64,000 nt of DNA from Magicicada septendecula (taxonomy: Eukaryota > Arthropoda > Insecta > Hemiptera > Cicadidae). The stretch's first letter is position 1. Every line of letters starts with the position of its first letter. The position numbers and the translations under genes are program-made. Below the pieces are notes generated by a model that had not been told where the DNA came from, made no database searches, and saw only the letters and a list, made by a program, of their open reading frames with translations. This document shows positions 1-10,991 of the stretch, one piece after another. Where the stretch lies: positions 377,494,910 to 377,558,909 of the forward strand of contig CM068372.1 of assembly GCA_034769895.1 (NCBI GenBank), read 5' to 3'.

Positions 1-640
1 AATTTGTTAATTTCCACAAAATGTCTACAGATATGGACTATAATACATCAATTTAAAGGGAATAAGATGATTAAACTAATAATAAGATTAATAATTCATA
101 AAAGTAAGGAATAAAATAGAAAAATTCCATATATAATGTAATATTTTCTAATGTGTATGAAATCGAAAAATGTTAACAATACTTTTTCAAGGATTAACTG
201 GGCAAGATTTATGACCAAGTTAATTAGTCTTTTGTTGAATATCAAGCTGAATAGGTGTGTGACAAAAACGTTCTTTAAACCGAGTCGAACATGAAGCTAA
301 CGTTTTAGCCATTGAAATCAGTGAACGAGAGTTAGACAAATTAAACACTTTTTGAAGCCAATACTATAAAAACATTCACGACAATAGTGAAAACAAACCT
401 CTAACGTCACTATACGAGTGACAGTAAACGGTAAAACATTATATTACAACTGATTTACTCTACAAACCTAACCGCAACTTGAAAACTTAACTGTAATAGT
501 TGAACAAATAGAAAATAACCTAACTAACGCAAGTTTACACTGAACACTTCACCAGAATACACTAAATAGATTAACAGACTTATTACACCAGTGCGGGGAC
601 ATTTTAGACCTTGATGAAGGTAATTTTATAGTAATTTTCT
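1..640. other. AT-rich stretch with nothing recognised
   Basis: No convincing exon, RNA gene or transposon end is visible. The sequence is AT-rich and has many stops in all frames. Confidence 0.5.
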
Positions 641-675
641 GACTCGACGCATATACAATAGCCGAGACCAACCCA

Positions 676-750
676 AGGAGCGGCCATCTTGAAAACGAAA
701 CCTGCCTACTACATCGTAGAGACTGACGTCACATCAGTCTTCATTGGTTC
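676..750. promoter_or_regulatory. possible TATA-less promoter or enhancer cluster
   Basis: Three motifs lie within 70 bp. A YY1-like core reads GCGGCCATCTTG at 680-691 (minus strand CAAGATGGCCGC). A perfect CRE, TGACGTCA, lies at 724-731 inside a short palindrome whose arms are AGACTGA and TCAGTCT. An ATTGG (inverted CCAAT) follows at 743-747. In animals this combination is common in promoters of housekeeping genes, with the YY1 site just downstream of the start, which here would favour minus-strand transcription. No adjacent exon was recognised, so this is motif evidence only. Confidence 0.35.
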
Positions 751-780
751 GACAAAACATTTATTCTAATATCATAACCT

Positions 781-1535
781 GAATTATTTAAATACTATTG
801 AACAGTAATTATTGTAGTTATATGTGTTAACTGTTAATGTTATACTTTCTCGTCACCCTTCTCTGACTATTAATTCTTAATCGCTCAAAGAACCTGTCTT
901 TAATATAATATAACATAAAATTTTGTTCTGTATGACAATCGATAATTCCTGAGACAGAGTCGATAATTGCTCTCCATCGATAAAATATCGATTATTTATC
1001 TAAAATTGTCAATAAATCTTTATATTTCTATTATTTTGTATCTGTATTTATTTCACAGGGTAATTTAAGGGTATTTATAAGGCTGAAGGTATTAAGTGAA
1101 AAGAATATACTCTATTTTGAACAAGATATTGGACCAGTAAGGAAAGTCACCAATCGATTATTACCTGGAGTTAATCTATTTAACTCCAGACTTGGTGCAA
1201 ATCTTCAAGAAGTGCTCGACGGTCAATAAATACTTACCTGTTATCAAAATTTTCACAGAACCCTTAAAAAACAGATTTATCTAGTATACATACCTCTATA
1301 AACATAAACAAAATTATTTTATTGTTTGGAAATTCTATTATTATTGAAATTTCCATTTTATTTTTATTTTTTTGTAACGACCGGCATACAGCGGTCTGGT
1401 GACCAAGTGGCTAGCCCAAACAGTGGGATTTGATTTGATTTCAGTCATATATAGGGTCTTCTTACAAAGTGACAAATCCAACACGGGGTTTTAAACAAGA
1501 AGATAGCCACCCAAAGGTCGTCTTGTTACAATATA
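781..1535. other. AT-rich stretch with nothing recognised
   Basis: No gene or repeat boundary was recognised. The 5' part of the Copia element that ends at 2184 should have lain here but is not readable. Confidence 0.45.
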
Positions 1536-1730
1536 GATAATATGAGTGCATTAAAACTTATAAGTAATCCTGAATTCCATCAAAGGACAAAACATATTAA
1601 TGTGAAATATAATTATGTACGTGATTGTTTTCAAAATTGAGAAATTGATGTACATTATGTTAAAGTGATGAACAAGTCGCTGATATACTTACGAAAGCTT
1701 TGTCAAAACCAAAATTTTTGTTTATTTAAG
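1536..1730 (+). pseudogene. Copia retrotransposon pol, C-terminal RNase H remnant
   Basis: Translation from 1536 gives DNMSALKLISNPEFHQRTKH followed by an INVKYNYVRD-like stretch. This is the highly conserved end of Ty1/copia RNase H (consensus NPvFHeRTKHId...Y.fvRe). A TGA interrupts it after about 37 codons. A one-base deletion near 1667 then shifts the frame before the second conserved block, QVADILTKALSKPKF. RNase H would degrade the RNA strand during reverse transcription. Only the last 65 or so codons remain, the gene is dead, and everything 5' of it is missing. It sits about 80 bp upstream of the matching 3' LTR, the normal spacing for Copia elements. Confidence 0.85.
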
Positions 1731-1801
1731 ATCTAAACTTGGACTTAAGAGTAAAAAAGAATTTTTTTTTAAAATTAATGTGATTGTGAGACTGTAGAGT
1801 T

Positions 1802-1811
1802 TTAGGGAGGG
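1802..1811 (+). promoter_or_regulatory. polypurine tract of the Copia element
   Basis: The purine-rich run AGGGAGGG abuts the LTR that begins at 1812. This is the expected plus-strand primer site for reverse transcription. Confidence 0.7.
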
Positions 1812-2184
1812 TGTTGAGAATATACTGGAAAACTCTACATTCATTCTTAAGTAGGTGTACCTGTCATTGTAGAGGTGAAAGTTTGTGTTGTGCGGTGGGG
1901 GGTCGAGCTGCCTGGGCGGGGCCTCAGCCCGCACACATGCGTGTTTACTGTGAGAGTCTAGAAAAGTAATGTTCTCGAAGTTTTAAATAAAAGGAAAGAT
2001 CTGGAAGCTTTTTTCTATATAAACAGAGATGCACTCGACCAGTTCAGTTCAGTTTTAAAGTGCTCTTGTAATGTGTATTTCGTGTGTCCGTTTTATGTAT
2101 ACTTGCTACTAAACTGTTCTTTCAATAAAGCGTGTGTTTGCTCCTGTACTTAAATTATTCATTATTTTTTCCCATACCTCAACA
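1812..2184 (+). mobile_element. 3' LTR of a Copia element
   Basis: The 373-bp segment starts TGTTGAG and ends CTCAACA, a perfect 7-bp terminal inverted repeat of TG...CA type. It is preceded by a polypurine tract and by Copia RNase H coding sequence. A TATA-like TATATAAAC lies near 2016 and an AATAAA signal near 2125. No 5' LTR is present, so the element is truncated. The flank after the LTR begins GAACT, but a target duplication cannot be checked. Confidence 0.85.
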
Positions 2185-2340
2185 GAACTGTCAAACAGAG
2201 TTGAAATAATTTAATTTTGGGAAGAGTATTTATTTATTTGATTGGATTTCTTGTTCATATTTTTTGGAAGTGATATTTTGTTTGTTTTAGTTTAAAAAAA
2301 ATTGTAAACATGTAAACAAATTTTTTTTATACGTGGAGGG

Positions 2341-3590
2341 GATAATCCTGGAACAGTACACAGGATATGAAGTTCTTTTAAGTGGAATACTACTGCTATA
2401 TAACATTTTCTGATGGCCATAGACATGTTTTAAATTGATTTTGTTCTTTTTTTGTAAAGTAGTCATAAGTTTTGAACCAAGCTATGTTTTAAAAAGTATG
2501 TTATGTCAAAATGTTCACAATTTTATTCTCTTTTATGTCATGTGAAATATGTTTGTGTAAGTGCGCGGGTGCGAACATTTTATTTAATAACTTCGAGGAA
2601 AATTAACATTTCGTTCTGAAACTTAGAGAGTATTTTCATGATTATAAGCTACATTTTCCATATACTCAATTCTCCACACCTATAATTTTTATATGGTTTT
2701 TTTAATGAATTCAATCTTCTTTTATTCTCTTTATCTTCAAGAAAGTAATAAAATTTATAGATTAGATCTAGACAGGCCTTTGCAGAATCGGACAGAGTTT
2801 AAGCCTGATTTCAGTCTATCTGTGTTCTCATCTGTGACGTTGCTAAAGTTTCAACCAATCAGAGGATCTAAAATTTATTCAGTTTGGTCATCTGTCGAGA
2901 CCACTTCGGGCAGTTCCTTCCAAAGACTCGTTATAGAAAGACGTACTCGCTGCCACGAGTTTTTCGTGACCAGACAGGTCGTTTTCCTTTAAACTTAGAA
3001 GTTGGTTCACAGTTCGAGGTCTTCGAAACCATTACCACTTACAGAAATCAATTTAAATAGATCATCATACTCTAGTGCTTTTCGCGTATAGTAGAAGATA
3101 TCCGCTAGGGACAAAATATCTACCGAGATATTTTGATACTTACGCGAGAACACTTCAAGAAGCCGGATTTGTGTAAGCTTAATACACACAGATCTATTAT
3201 ACCCATTTTAAAACCCTGAGATAATTTTATAAACAATAACAGTTCGTATCACAGTGTGCGTGGGTGCAAAGACGTGAATTGTCAGCGTAGCAGTCATCGG
3301 TCGACGTGCAGTCACAGCGATCCAGTCGAGGTGCGGGGAGCGCATGGTGTCGACGCAAACAGTGGATTTCAACAGAACAAGTAACATAATTGTAAAGCAA
3401 GCCACAGACTCAATTTTGAAAGACAAATTTTAAATAAACAATTTTATATTATAAATTAATAAGACAATAGTAAATTTTAATGTTTTAATTTAATAAATTT
3501 TGCTACCTCCAGATATAGATTCTGTTGTAATAATTTCTATAATACCTATCTATGCAGTTTTAAAATTGTACCGTTGCAATATTTATTCAA
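2341..3590 (+). mobile_element. LTR of a Gypsy-family element, copy 1
   Basis: About 1.25 kb that matches segments at about 27290-28512, 46190-47456 and 58255-59508. Shared landmarks include GGCCATAGACATGTT near the start, a GTGTAAGTGCGCG block, TAGATCTAGACAGGCCTTTG, and an end with GATATAGA...TGTTGTAATAATTTC. The copies at 46190 and 58255 are each followed by a primer-binding-like site and gag, which identifies the repeat as an LTR. Here the purine run GTGGAGGGG lies just upstream and no gag follows, so this is probably a 3' LTR. It carries many substitutions and is old. Confidence 0.65.
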
Positions 3591-3627
3591 ACACTTTTTG
3601 CTACAGTCTGTTTCTTGATGTATATAA

Positions 3628-4143
3628 TATATTTAATATTTATAATAAATTTACCTCAAGATATTTTTTCCTTGTTAGGAACATGTTTCGGGAAGCATTG
3701 TGTTCCCATCTTCAGCCTTCCTGATTTTGAGTCTAGTGAAGTACTTGTGTGTGGGTAGGTTGTTATTGTGGTTTCCTGTTGGCCTCTGGTACTTTAAATT
3801 GGTATTATTTGTGTGATTGTGTTGTATGTATTAGTATTTTGTGTATTTTCGATGTTGAGTGCTTTGAAACATGACAAAACATGTTGACAAAATATGACAC
3901 AATTTTCAAAGCACTCAACATCGAAAATACACAAAATACTAATACATACAACACAATCACATAGAATAATACAAATTTAAAGTACCAGAGGCCAACAGGA
4001 AACCACAATAACAACCTGCCAACACACAAGTACTTCACTAGGCTCAAAATCAGGAAGGCTGAAGATGGGAACACAATGCTTCCCGAAACATGTTCCTAAC
4101 AAGGAAAAAATATCTTGAGGTAAATTTATTATAAATATTAAAT

Positions 4144-4146
<3 letters not shown>
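3628..4146. repeat. foldback: inverted pair of a Penelope-like terminal sequence
   Basis: Arms 3628-3869 and 3904-4146 are almost perfect reverse complements around a loop of about 34 nt. In the right arm, plus strand, CTGAAGATGGGAA...TTCCCGAAAC is seen: a CUGANGA-stem-GAAA arrangement like the degenerate hammerhead motifs known from Penelope-like elements, whose terminal repeats can occur in inverted orientation. The pairing UGGGAA/UUCCC leaves one unpaired U, so a working ribozyme is doubtful. The structure sits at the end of the Gypsy LTR, and a CA microsatellite follows. Confidence 0.6.
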
Positions 4147-4180
<34 letters not shown>

Positions 4181-4182
4181 TG
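4147..4182. repeat. CA-dinucleotide microsatellite
   Basis: An uninterrupted ACAC run directly follows the foldback at 4146. Confidence 0.9.
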
Positions 4183-5150
4183 CAACAGGTGGAATTTGCA
4201 TATAAAGTAGTAATTTAACTCTAAACGTATGATAGCATGTTGCAATGAAAATTTGTCAAAGTAAAGACTGCATGTTCGGACATTGTATAACAGACAATAA
4301 GATACATGTTAAATTTGTTAGTTTAAGTTAAATGTTGACAGTAAAAAAAAAAAATAATTAGTGTTGTGAAGTAGTGCGAAACTACGTACGCATATGGGAA
4401 GTGCGCGTGTGCGGGTACTTATAACTATGTTACAGGATAAAAATTAAAAAAAAAACAGAGTAAATTAAATAACTTTTGTTAAAATAAAATCTCAACATGA
4501 GACTTACTCCAGAATACGCATAACTAAAAGACCTATCGATTAGTAATATTTGTCCCTAAATTAAAGAACTAAATGTATGAGTTTTTTTTACAAAGAAAGT
4601 TCCATGACCATGAAGAAAAGTAATAAAATTAGACTGGTTTTACTTGCAAGCTTAACTTTGTCCGTAAACAATCTTTTGAAGGAAGAATGTTATCTTTACG
4701 AACGTTCTGAATTTTTCAGCCAATTAACGCTCAAGGTTTGGCTAAAATCTCGTTGTGAATTTGTTCTTCATAGCGTATAATTTAGTCTCGCTCTGAACTC
4801 GAAAACGTGTGGTCGTTGCTAACCGTTTAGACGATTGGTCTAAAAAAGCGCACGAGCACAAGTCAGAAAGTTCGCGAGTAGATTAAGTATCGAGTGCTAA
4901 TACGGTAAAGTACAAGATTGTCCGCATAGGCATTTAAAAGAACACTTCAAGTTTACTGGAGTATTGTGCATTCTTAATACACAAAATAAATCACAATTAG
5001 AAATTAATTCACTACAAATTGTAGAAGTACGCAACCCGAGAACGATCCTGAACGCCGGACAACAGGAGGAGATAGCCGTCTATCCAGAGGAACAACTATA
5101 GCCGCTTATCAGGACCTGAGTACCGACATCGCATCATCCATCGTAAAGGG
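4183..5150 (+). mobile_element. diverged LTR of the same Gypsy family
   Basis: The order of landmarks follows that of the 1.25-kb LTRs: GGAAGTGCGCGTGTGCGGG, AAAAGTAATAAAATTAGA, CAGCCAATTAACGC (CCAAT region), then GAACACTTCAAG and TTCTTAATACAC. Sequence identity is visibly low, so this is an older subfamily. The outer limits are uncertain. Confidence 0.4.
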
Positions 5151-5489
5151 AAGTGAAATTATTTGTTATAAACTTTATTAAAAAACACTCATAAATTTAA
5201 AAACAAGAGAATTCGTATAAATTAAATCTTTGTGTACCGATAATAATTAGAAATAAGAGAAAATTATTTTAAATTTGTAAGGAAAGGTCAACAGAGACAG
5301 TTAATTAATTCTATATTGTTATCAGAAACAATATTAAATTATTAGTGCAATTAAACAAACAATTTTTAATAAATACGAAGCATTCCAATATTCAATAACC
5401 GACTACTTATTATATGCGACCCTTGTATCATCACTTGTATAAACATATCACTAACACAAGACATATATGCAGTTAAGTTCAGTGCAATA

Positions 5490-5910
5490 ATTACCCTCGG
5501 TTGGTAGGAACGCTAAGAGGGAGGACGGATGAAGCTCCCTCCGCCTCCTCCATTTTGCTAAAGAATTTATTAGCGGCCTACATAATTTCGTCCTCCCCCC
5601 CGTCTCCCAGTCGTTATTGTTTGCTAATGGTCGCCGGCTGGTTACTTTTACCGCGGAGAAGAGGAAAAGCAAAAAAAAAAAACGGAAAGAAGAAAGAAAG
5701 CAAGCAAGGAAAGAAGAAAAGCCATTTATACGAGAGGATCGCAGCTAACAGCATCATTACAATATGAATAGCAACGATAATAAATAAAATAATAGCATGG
5801 GTGGGTTGGATTAATTGCTTTTCGCCAGGCTTCACTGCCCGGCTAAGTGTACGGAGCTGTGCGCGCGCCCCGCTCCGCCCCGACACGCTACGCCAGCCGC
5901 ACAAAAAAAT
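5490..5910. other. GC-rich island with no assigned gene
   Basis: Against an AT-rich background this interval is rich in CpG and G/C, for example GTGCGCGCGCCCCGCTCCG around 5860 and GCCTCCTCC near 5543. An A/G-rich run spans 5672-5722. Such islands can mark promoters or first exons. On the minus strand an ATG at about 5555 opens a short reading frame that begins MEEAEGASSV and runs into a GTAATT, but no homology was recognised. Confidence 0.3.
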
Positions 5911-6125
5911 CCTTAAAACGATTTACTACACAAAACCGCGCCGACAATGTTACAGTTACATCGACCTCCCCGATAAGTAATCTCTTTCCTGTCGATGAAA
6001 TAATTACACAAGACGTAAAGAAAACGAGTTTTCATTATTTCAACTCAAAACTAGTCATTAAACACAACCCATCTGCCAATCTCTGAAAAATTAAAATGCA
6101 TTAAGAGTTTTCATTAATTTATTAA

Positions 6126-6860
6126 AATTCTAATACTAGCTGAGGATGAGGACGATATGCTTGGAAAGTTAGATGACGAATACGTGAATGGGGCTTAACA
6201 ATATATACAAATAAGACTGAATATATTGTCGTCGGAAGTACCTCCAGAGATATGTGTATTGTTGGAACGGGGAGCTGTGGAGGGAGTAGATTCATACAAA
6301 TACCTTGGTGTCATGATTACAAAATACAGCGTTAGTGTAGTAGAAATAAAAAATCGTATTGGACAAGAGAAACAAGTGACGAGACAGTCACATTCCACTT
6401 TGTGGAGCAATCAACTACGCCCCGAAACAAGAATTAATATATTTAAGACAATGGTGGAAAGCATTGTAACGTGTGGGGCTGAGGTGTGGAAGACTACAGA
6501 ACATATGAGGAAAAGATTAGCAAGCATGGAAATTGGATACTGAAGAAGATGCTGTAGGGTTACATTGCTGAACAGGATAAAAAATATAGAAATAAGGGGA
6601 AAGAACGAATACATGTACCAATACTAATGACACGATTGATGCTAAAAGATTAAGATGGTACGGATATGTGTGACGTATGGTAGACGGTCAAAGAAATTAT
6701 TACGGTGGACCCCTCCTAAAAAAGAAAAAGAGGGAGGCCGCGATAGACTTGGCTGGAAGGCATAAGGAATGCAATGGCATAGAGACGTCTTATTAAAGAT
6801 GATGATTGGAAAGATCACAAACTTTGGAAGCTAGGATAAGAAAAAGACTTTAACTGTTGC
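6126..6860 (+). pseudogene. LINE reverse transcriptase, C-terminal remnant
   Basis: From 6126 the frame reads LAEDEDDMLGKLDDEY, which is the segment just after the catalytic [FY]ADD of a non-LTR reverse transcriptase. After a frame disruption come DSYKYLGVMITK, an ETRINIFKTMVESIVTCGAEVWK thumb-like segment and an LRWYGYV..RMVDGQ tail (consensus LRWfGHV.RM.d). Stops and frameshifts occur near 6195, 6541 and 6670. The catalytic core and the endonuclease are absent, the usual 5' truncation of target-primed integration. It matches the ORF2 tails common in insect genomes; the clade cannot be fixed. Confidence 0.8.
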
Positions 6861-7261
6861 TCGAAAATCGCAAATGTATAAGCGTTCAAATTAGGAGGAT
6901 TTGCCAAATATGACTATAATAAATATGCAAAAAACGGCTTCTTGTTTTCCTCCACAAAGAAAAACCCTGTATGGAGAACTATACATGACTTCCATGTTAA
7001 TTATAAATATCGGTATGGAGAACCATACATGACTTCCATATTCTAAGATTTATATTTAAAATCATTTTCAGCCAAACAGCCAGGCTGTGTCTTACCTGCC
7101 TTTTTATTGCTGTATTAAATGAAAAATATTATATTACATTAAAATGAAAAAATTATAATTTTATTGCCTGGCAACAAAATTATTTTATTTTTAACAATTA
7201 CCATTATTTCAAAAAGTTTAAATAAATTTTCAAGTACTTTACTCTTGTTAAAACGTAAAAG

Positions 7262-8350
7262 GTTGCAGGTAAACTACCCCTTCCCCTTAACCGATCTTCA
7301 CCAAAATCGAAAGTCATTGAGACCTCTACAATTCAGGGACGTATGCAAAAAACTATTTGATTCTGTTTGAATTTGCGGCTGTTATCGTTTGCCATAGAAA
7401 ATACGGTTGATAAAAAAACGTTGCAGGTAAACTACCCCTTCCCCTTAACCGATCTTCACCAAAAACAATAGGTCTTGAGTACTCTACAAATCAGGGCTGT
7501 ATGCAAAACATTATTTGATTCTGTTTAAATTTGCGGCTGTTATCGTTTGCCATAGAAAATACCCTTGTTAAAAAAACGTTGCAGGTAAACTACCCCTTTC
7601 CCTCAACCGATCTTCACCAAAAACAATAGGTCTTGAGAACTCTACAATTTAGGGCTGTATGCAAATAATCTTTTGATTCTGTTTGAATTTGCGGCTGTTA
7701 TCGTTTGTCATAGGAAATACCCTTGTTAAAACATAAAACGTTACAGGTAAACTACCCCTCTCCCTTAACCGATCTTCACCAAAAACAATAGGTCTTGAGT
7801 ACTCTACAAATCAGGGCTGTATGCAAAACATTATTTGATTCTGTTTGAATTTGCGGCTGTTATCGTTTGCCATAGAAAATACCCTTGTTAAAAAAACGTT
7901 GCAGGTAAACTACCCCTTTCCCTCAACCGAACTTCACCAAAAACAATAGGTCTTGAGAACTCTACAATGTAGGGCTGTATGCAAATAATCTTTTGATTCT
8001 GTTTGAATTTGCGGCTGTTATCGTTTGCCATAGGAAATACCCTTGTTAAAACATAAAGCGTTACAGGTAAACTACCCCTTTCCCTTAACCGATCTTCACC
8101 AAAATCAACAATCTTGAGAACTCTACAATTCCGGGCTGTATGCGAAACATTATTTGATTCTGTTTGAATTTGCGGCTGTTATCGTTTGCCAAACAAACAA
8201 AATTACCCTTGCTAAAAAAAAACCGTTGCAGGTAAACTACCCCTTTCCCTCAACCGATCTTCACCAAAAACAATAGGTCGCGAGTACTCTGCAAATCAGG
8301 GCTGCATGCAAAAAATTATTTTATTCTGTTTGAATTTGCGGCAGTTATCG
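7262..8350 (+). repeat. array of seven ~158-bp satellite monomers
   Basis: Monomers start at 7263, 7421, 7579, 7741, 7899, 8061 and 8226 with the motif GTTGCAGGTAAACTACCCCT (GTTACAGG in some). Each carries CCGATCTTCACCAAAA and TTGCGGCTGTTATCGTTTGCC. Spacing is 158-165 bp. Some neighbouring pairs repeat as dimers (7421+7579 resembles 7741+7899), pointing to unequal exchange. Confidence 0.9.
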
Positions 8351-8384
8351 TTTGCCATAGAAAAAAAATCTACAGACACACACC

Positions 8385-8426
8385 AGACAGACAGACAGAC
8401 AGACAGACAGACACACACACAGACAC
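8385..8426. repeat. GACA/CA microsatellite
   Basis: A run of (AGAC)n followed by ACAC, at the same place as the one near 10071 in copy B. Confidence 0.9.
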
Positions 8427-8547
8427 TTTTCGGAAAACGACTTTTTTTCATGTTTTGAGTGTAGTAGAATCAGAATCTGCAATAATCTCGAACACGATTT
8501 TTTTTTGCCATCACGATACTTCCATTCCTTAAGGAATATGGAAGTAA

Positions 8548-10095
8548 TATCGGTATGGAGAACCATACATGACTTCCATATTCTAAGATTTATATTTAAA
8601 ATCATTTTCAGCCAAACAGCCAGGCTGTGTCTTACCTGCCTTTTTATTGCTGTATTAAATGAAAAATATTATATTACATTAAAATGAAAAAATTATAATT
8701 TTATTGCCTGGCAACAAAATTATTTTATTTTTAACAATTACCATTGTTTCAAAAATTTTAAATAAATTTTCAAGTACTTTACTCTTGTTAAAACGTATAA
8801 GGTTGCAGGTAAACTACCCCTTCCCCTTAACCGATCTTCACCAAAATCGAAAGTCATTGAGACCTCTACAATTCAGGGACGTATGCAAAAAATTATTTGA
8901 TTCTGTTTGAATTTGCGGCTGTTATCGTTTGCCATAGAAAATACGCTTGATAAAAAACCGTTGCAGGTAAACTACCCCTTCCCCTTAACCGATCTTCACC
9001 AAAAACAATAGGTCTTGAGTACTCTACAAATCAGGACTGTATGCAAAACATTATTTGATTCTGTTTGAATTTGCGGCTGTTATCGTTTGCCATAGAAAAT
9101 ACCCTTGTTAAAAAAACGTTGCAGGTAAACTACCCCTTTCCCTCAACCGATCTTCACCAAAAACAATAGGTCTTGAGAAATCTACAATTCAGGGCTGTAT
9201 GCGAAACATTATTTGATTCTGTTTGAATTTGCGGCTGTTATCGTTTGCCAAAAAAAAAAATTTCCCTTGATAAAAAAAACCGTTGCAGGTAAACTACCCC
9301 TTCCCCTCAACCGATCTTCACCAAAAACAATAGGTCGCGAGTACTCTACAAATCAGGGCTGTATGCAAAAAATTATTTGATTCTGTTTGAATTTGCGGCA
9401 GTTGTCGTTTGCCATAGAAAATACGCATGATAAAAAACGTTGCTGGTAAACTACCCCTTCCCCTCAACCGATCTTCACCAAAAACAATAAGTCTTGAGTA
9501 CTCTACAAATCAGGGCTGTATGCAGAAAATTATTTGATTCTGTTTGAATTTGCGGCTGTTATCGTTTGCCATAGAAAATACCCTTGTTAAAAAAACGTTG
9601 TAGGTAAACTACCCCTTTCCCTTAACCGATCTTCACTAAAAACAAAAGGTATTGAGAACTCTACAATTTAGGGCTGTATGCAAATAATCTTTTCATTCTG
9701 TTTGAATTTGCGGCTGTTATCGTTTGCCATAGGAAATACCCTTGTTAAAACATAAAACGTTACAGGTAAACTACCCCTTTCCCTTAACCGATCTTCACCA
9801 AAAACAATAGGTCTTGAGAACTCTACAATTCAGGGCTGTATGCGAAACATTATTTGATTCTGTTTGAATTTGCGGCTGATATCGTTTGCCAAACAAACAA
9901 AATTACCCTTGCTAAAAAAAAACCGTTGCAGGTAAACTACCCCTTTCCCTCAACCGATCTTCACCAAAAACAATAGGTCGCGAGAACTCTGCAAAACCGG
10001 GCTGTATGCAAAAAATTATTTGATTCTGTTTGAATTTGCGGCAGTTATCGTTTGCCATAGAAAAAAAATCTACAGACAGACAGACAGACAGACAC

Positions 10096-10126
<31 letters not shown>

Positions 10127-10253
10127 CACAGACACTTTTCGGAAAACGACTTTTTTTCATGTTTTGAGTGTAGTAGAATCAGAATCTGCAATAATCTCGA
10201 ACACGATTTTTTTTGCCATCACCATACTTCCATTCCTTAAGGAATATGGAAGT
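8548..10253 (+). mobile_element. satellite-bearing nonautonomous element, copy B
   Basis: A direct repeat of copy A, joined to it with almost no spacer. It has the same 250-bp leader and the same tail and end (TTCCTTAAGGAATATGGAAG at 10233-10252). It holds eight monomers rather than seven, with starts at 8803, 8961, 9119, 9283, 9440, 9599, 9761 and 9925. The head-to-tail arrangement suggests tandem insertion or unequal crossing-over. Confidence 0.6.
10071..10134. repeat. GACA microsatellite in copy B
   Basis: A long (AGAC)n tract with CACA interruptions, expanded relative to the equivalent site in copy A. Confidence 0.9.
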
Positions 10254-10263
10254 AAAATTATTT

Positions 10264-10951
10264 TACTTCCATGTTCCTTAAGGAAATGGAAGTATGGTCA
10301 TGGCAAAAAAAAAATCGTGTTCGAGATTATTGCAGATTCTGATTGTACTACACTCAAAACATGAAAAAGTCGTTTTTCGAAAAGTGTCTGTATGTCTATA
10401 GATTTTTTTCTATGGCAAACGATAACAGCCGCAAATTCAAACAGAATCAAATAATTTTTTCCATACAGCCCTGATTTGTAGAGTACTCACGACCTATTGT
10501 TTTTGGTGAAGATCGGTTGAGGGAAAGGGGTAGTTTACCTGCAACGTTTTTTTATCAAGGGTAATTTTTTTTCTATGGCAAACGATAACAGCCGCAAATT
10601 CAAACAGAATCAAATAACGTTTCGCATACAGCCCTGAATTGTAGAGATCTCAAGGCCCTTTGATTTTGGTGAAGATCGGTTAAGGGGAAGGGGTAGTTCA
10701 CCTGCAACCTTTTACGTTTTAACAACAGTAAAGTACTTGAAAATTCATTTAAATTTTTTCAAACAATGGTAAATGTTAAAAATAAAATAATTTTGTTGCC
10801 AGGCAATAAAATTATAATTTTTTCATTTTAATGTAAATCATGTATGAGAGAAAATATATCGTTCGTGGCAGGCAAGCATATCTCAATTATGTAATGTTTA
10901 CGTTTCCGTTTTATTATTATGATTACTGCAATAAAAAGGCAGGGAAGACAA

Positions 10952-10990
<39 letters not shown>
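10264..10990 (-). mobile_element. satellite-bearing element, inverted copy C
   Basis: The reverse complement of the same element, starting 10 bp after the end of copy B. It has the tail, two satellite monomers, then the leader (TTGTTGCCAGGCAATAAAAT near 10793) and a diverged part with GCAATAAAAAGGCAGG near 10929. A CA microsatellite (10952-10989) has expanded at the leader end. Together with copy B it makes a large head-to-head palindrome centred near 10258. Confidence 0.6.
10952..10989. repeat. CA-dinucleotide microsatellite
   Basis: An uninterrupted CACA tract at the edge of inverted copy C. Confidence 0.9.

Positions 10991-10991
<1 letters not shown>

Larger units (their letters stand above)
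7009..8547 (+). mobile_element. satellite-bearing nonautonomous element, copy A
   Basis: The unit begins ATCGGTATGGAGAACCATAC and ends TTCCTTAAGGAATATGGAAG. A leader of about 250 bp is repeated almost unchanged in copy B (offset 1540). It is followed by seven tandem monomers of about 158 bp, a GACA microsatellite and a distinctive tail (GTTTTGAGTGTAGTAGAATC). No long ORF is credible. ACTTCCATATTC occurs inverted near both ends, suggesting terminal inverted repeats, but the exact ends and target duplication are not certain. It resembles DNA transposons or Helitrons that carry internal minisatellites. Confidence 0.6.

Noticed and set aside
3805..4201. Minus-strand hydrophobic ORFs of 74-89 codons
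   Set aside because: They lie inside the foldback and the CA microsatellite; the products mirror the repeat.
5501..5904. ORFs of 73-96 codons in the GC-rich island, and a possible first exon starting MEEAEGASSV on the minus strand
   Set aside because: No homology recognised, low-complexity Lys/Phe runs, and a splice donor that is only a weak match. Kept as a composition feature only.
8345..10364. ORFs rich in QTDR or VCLS repeats
   Set aside because: They are translations of the GACA microsatellite within the satellite-bearing element.
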